Below the pieces are notes generated by a model. That model ran no database searches. It had not been told where the DNA came from and saw only the letters and a list, made by a program, of their open reading frames with translations. From Perlabentimonas sp034003245 (lineage in GTDB: Bacteria; Bacteroidota; Bacteroidia; Bacteroidales; Tenuifilaceae), in NCBI GenBank assembly GCA_034003245.1, contig JAVEYY010000021.1, positions 15,678 through 79,677 of the forward strand: a stretch of DNA of 64,000 nucleotides, written 5' to 3'. Both the position numbers and the translations under genes were made by a program. Each line of letters begins with the position of its first letter. Position 1 is the stretch's first letter. Positions 62,517 through 64,000 of the stretch are shown piece by piece.

Positions 62517-63854
62517 CTACCTATTTATCCCAGGTATAGATATTCCCTCAAACGTTCTGTACATCTCAAGGGCATACACATCGGTCATGCCCGAAACAAA
62601 ATCGGCAGCAGCCATTAGGTTGTCGTAATTTGATAATCCAATGGGAATGTATTGCTTCGGGATTAGTCGCAGTATTTTTTGGGAGTACCCGTCGTTGGGA
62701 TTTAACAATGCAGGGCATACCTTCCCCAGCAGGGTACTGATAATTTGAAACCCTGCCAGTTCAATTTCGATAACAGCCCGATGGTTGTATATCTTCTCGA
62801 TGGAAACTTTTTTAACCCTATCCAACGCCTGCTTTCCCGAATCGTTTAGCTGATTAATTAACGATGAGCAAGGATTGCCACTCATTATTGAGCTATAGTT
62901 GCGAATAAAGGCTTGAGAGCATTCGTTGGTAAGTTTACCGATGGTAACAGCCCTTAGAAATGCAACCTTTTCATTCTCATCGGCAACATCGATTAAGGTA
63001 TTGTGTATACTCGATATCCAATGCTCATCCTCTTGGGGACTAAAAAAGCCAAGGAACAACTCCTTTACCTCCGAAAGAGTAAGAATTCCAAGTTTATGGG
63101 CATCCTCAATATCCATAACCTGATAGCAAATATCATCGGCGGCCTCAACCAGGTAAACCAATGGATGTCGGGCATAAGCAAGGGGAGAAATGCTTGATTT
63201 TGGTATGCTCATATCTGCGGCAATCTCAGCGTACCAATTTCGCTCCGACTGAAAAAAACCGAACTTCTTCTTTCCTTCTAGAGTCGACTCCCAGGGATAT
63301 TTAACAATGGAACTTAATACAGGATAGCTAAGTCGGAATCCACCCTCGCGCTTACCTTCATCCTTTTTTGTAAGCAAACGAAGAGCATTGGCATTACCCT
63401 CGAATCGCACTAAATCGTTCCACTGCTCGGCAGATAATTCGGATCTATACTTATCCTCATTTTTCTTAAAGTAAGTTCTAATGGCGTCCTCGCCACTATG
63501 CCCAAAGGGAGGATTTCCTAAGTCGTGGGCAAGGCAAGCAGATGAAACTATTGTTGGAATCTGTTCTATTAGCGCATAATGATCGGGCGATGAGTTTTGC
63601 TTGATAAACTCTACCACGTTGTTGCCCAAACTACGCCCAACGCTGGCCACCTCGAGGCTATGGGTTAGCCTATTATGTACAAAAACACTACCCGGAAGTG
63701 GAAAAACCTGCGTTTTATTTTGCAGTCGACGAAAAGGGGAACTGAAGATAATCCTATCGTAATCGCGATGAAAGGTTGATCGGCTCTCCTGCTCTTGGGT
63801 ACTTCCGCCTTTCCAACCAAATCGTTTGGGGCAAAGTAATTTCCCCCAGTCCAT
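62517..63854 (-). CDS. dgt: dGTP triphosphohydrolase (HD-domain dNTPase)
   Basis: 445 residues from the ATG at 63854; an in-frame GTG at 63878 would add 8 residues. HD-domain signatures: NRLTHSLEVASVGRSLG (His), CLAHDLGNPPFGHSGEDAI (His-Asp) and the later ADDICYQVMDIEDA. It hydrolyses dGTP to deoxyguanosine and triphosphate and may act on other dNTPs. The N-terminal FHRDYDRIIFSSPFRRLQNKTQV is typical of the family. Confidence 0.95.
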   Translation of the reverse strand: MDWGKLLCPKRFGWKGGSTQEQESRSTFHRDYDRIIFSSPFRRLQNKTQVFPLPGSVFVHNRLTHSLEVASVGRSLGNNVVEFIKQNSSPDHYALIEQIPTIVSSACLAHDLGNPPFGHSGEDAIRTYFKKNEDKYRSELSAEQWNDLVRFEGNANALRLLTKKDEGKREGGFRLSYPVLSSIVKYPWESTLEGKKKFGFFQSERNWYAEIAADMSIPKSSISPLAYARHPLVYLVEAADDICYQVMDIEDAHKLGILTLSEVKELFLGFFSPQEDEHWISSIHNTLIDVADENEKVAFLRAVTIGKLTNECSQAFIRNYSSIMSGNPCSSLINQLNDSGKQALDRVKKVSIEKIYNHRAVIEIELAGFQIISTLLGKVCPALLNPNDGYSQKILRLIPKQYIPIGLSNYDNLMAAADFVSGMTDVYALEMYRTFEGISIPGINR

Positions 63855-63964
63855 TGTAACTGAATGTGTCAATTTCACTAGTGTTGCGTTGTTTTTAGAA
63901 TAAACCTTGTATAATCTTATAATTCAGCAAATTATAGACGTTCTTTGATTTTTTGATTTCAAAA

Positions 63965-63990
63965 CACGGTACTTTTGTTAGAAAACCGTG
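63965..63990 (+). promoter_or_regulatory. Divergent -7 element inside an inverted repeat at the window edge
   Basis: CACGGT and ACCGTG form an inverted repeat that encloses TACTTTTG (63970-63977), a match to the -7 consensus. It probably serves a plus-strand gene beyond the window. A regulator could act on this palindrome. Confidence 0.4.
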
Positions 63991-64000
63991 AATAAAGGAA

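Overview
The window is a bacterial chromosome segment of about 43-45% GC from a member of the Bacteroidota, probably class Bacteroidia. The support is: matches to the Bacteroidota -7 promoter consensus TAnnTTTG upstream of many genes, almost no Shine-Dalgarno sequences, TonB-dependent receptors with a carboxypeptidase-regulatory-like N-terminus, DUF4249 lipoproteins, a Bacteroides-type three-subunit succinate dehydrogenase/fumarate reductase, and ribosomal protein sequences of Bacteroidia type. No phage, integrase, transposase or CRISPR array was seen.

Layout. 1-4.6 kb: a TerB/FHA-like/ABCG-type transporter fusion with a lipoprotein and a small secreted protein. 4.7-6.5 kb: tRNA-Asn, a PfkB-family sugar/nucleoside kinase and a 3-methyladenine DNA glycosylase. 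6.7-13.8 kb: a translation block rplM-rpsI-rpsB-tsf-(CHAT protease-like)-pyrH-frr. 13.8-17.2 kb (minus strand): a fucose-isomerase-like protein, a class C beta-lactamase-like hydrolase and an OmpA-type lipoprotein. 17.4-27.9 kb: dxs, tRNA-Leu, dCMP deaminase, S41 protease, an unknown protein, sdhC-sdhA-sdhB and a TPR protein. 27.9-44.2 kb (all minus strand): an accessory surface-protein region. 44.3-64 kb: dusB, unknown envelope proteins, a CPBP protease, kbl, wecB, a glycosyltransferase, glyS, two GAPDH-family genes, a very large PPDK-like protein, a CapA-like protein and dgt.

The most interesting part is 27.9-44.2 kb. It holds three paralogous operons, each built of a TonB-dependent receptor, a DUF4249 lipoprotein and one or two small beta-barrel proteins (a cysteine-rich lipoprotein in the third). 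Upstream of each operon is the same promoter architecture: a TGTTATAnAACA palindrome, 8-9 nt, a homopolymeric G tract of 9, 8 or 7 bases, exactly 19 nt, and a TAnnTTTG -7 element. The G tract therefore occupies the place of the -33 element. This looks like a set of slippage-controlled (phase-variable) promoters for surface receptors. Operons 1 and 3 carry this promoter inside a 1.3-kb direct duplication that also includes an EamA transporter gene. One copy of that gene has lost its start region through a 5-bp deletion.

Other points of note: a predicted pseudoknotted leader before rpsB, a secreted TPR-CHAT protein inserted in the tsf-pyrH interval, a PPDK-like protein that has the ATP-grasp and phosphohistidine domains but no PEP/pyruvate barrel, two adjacent divergent GAPDH paralogs, and a cluster of palindromic intergenic repeats at 38.4-38.7 kb.
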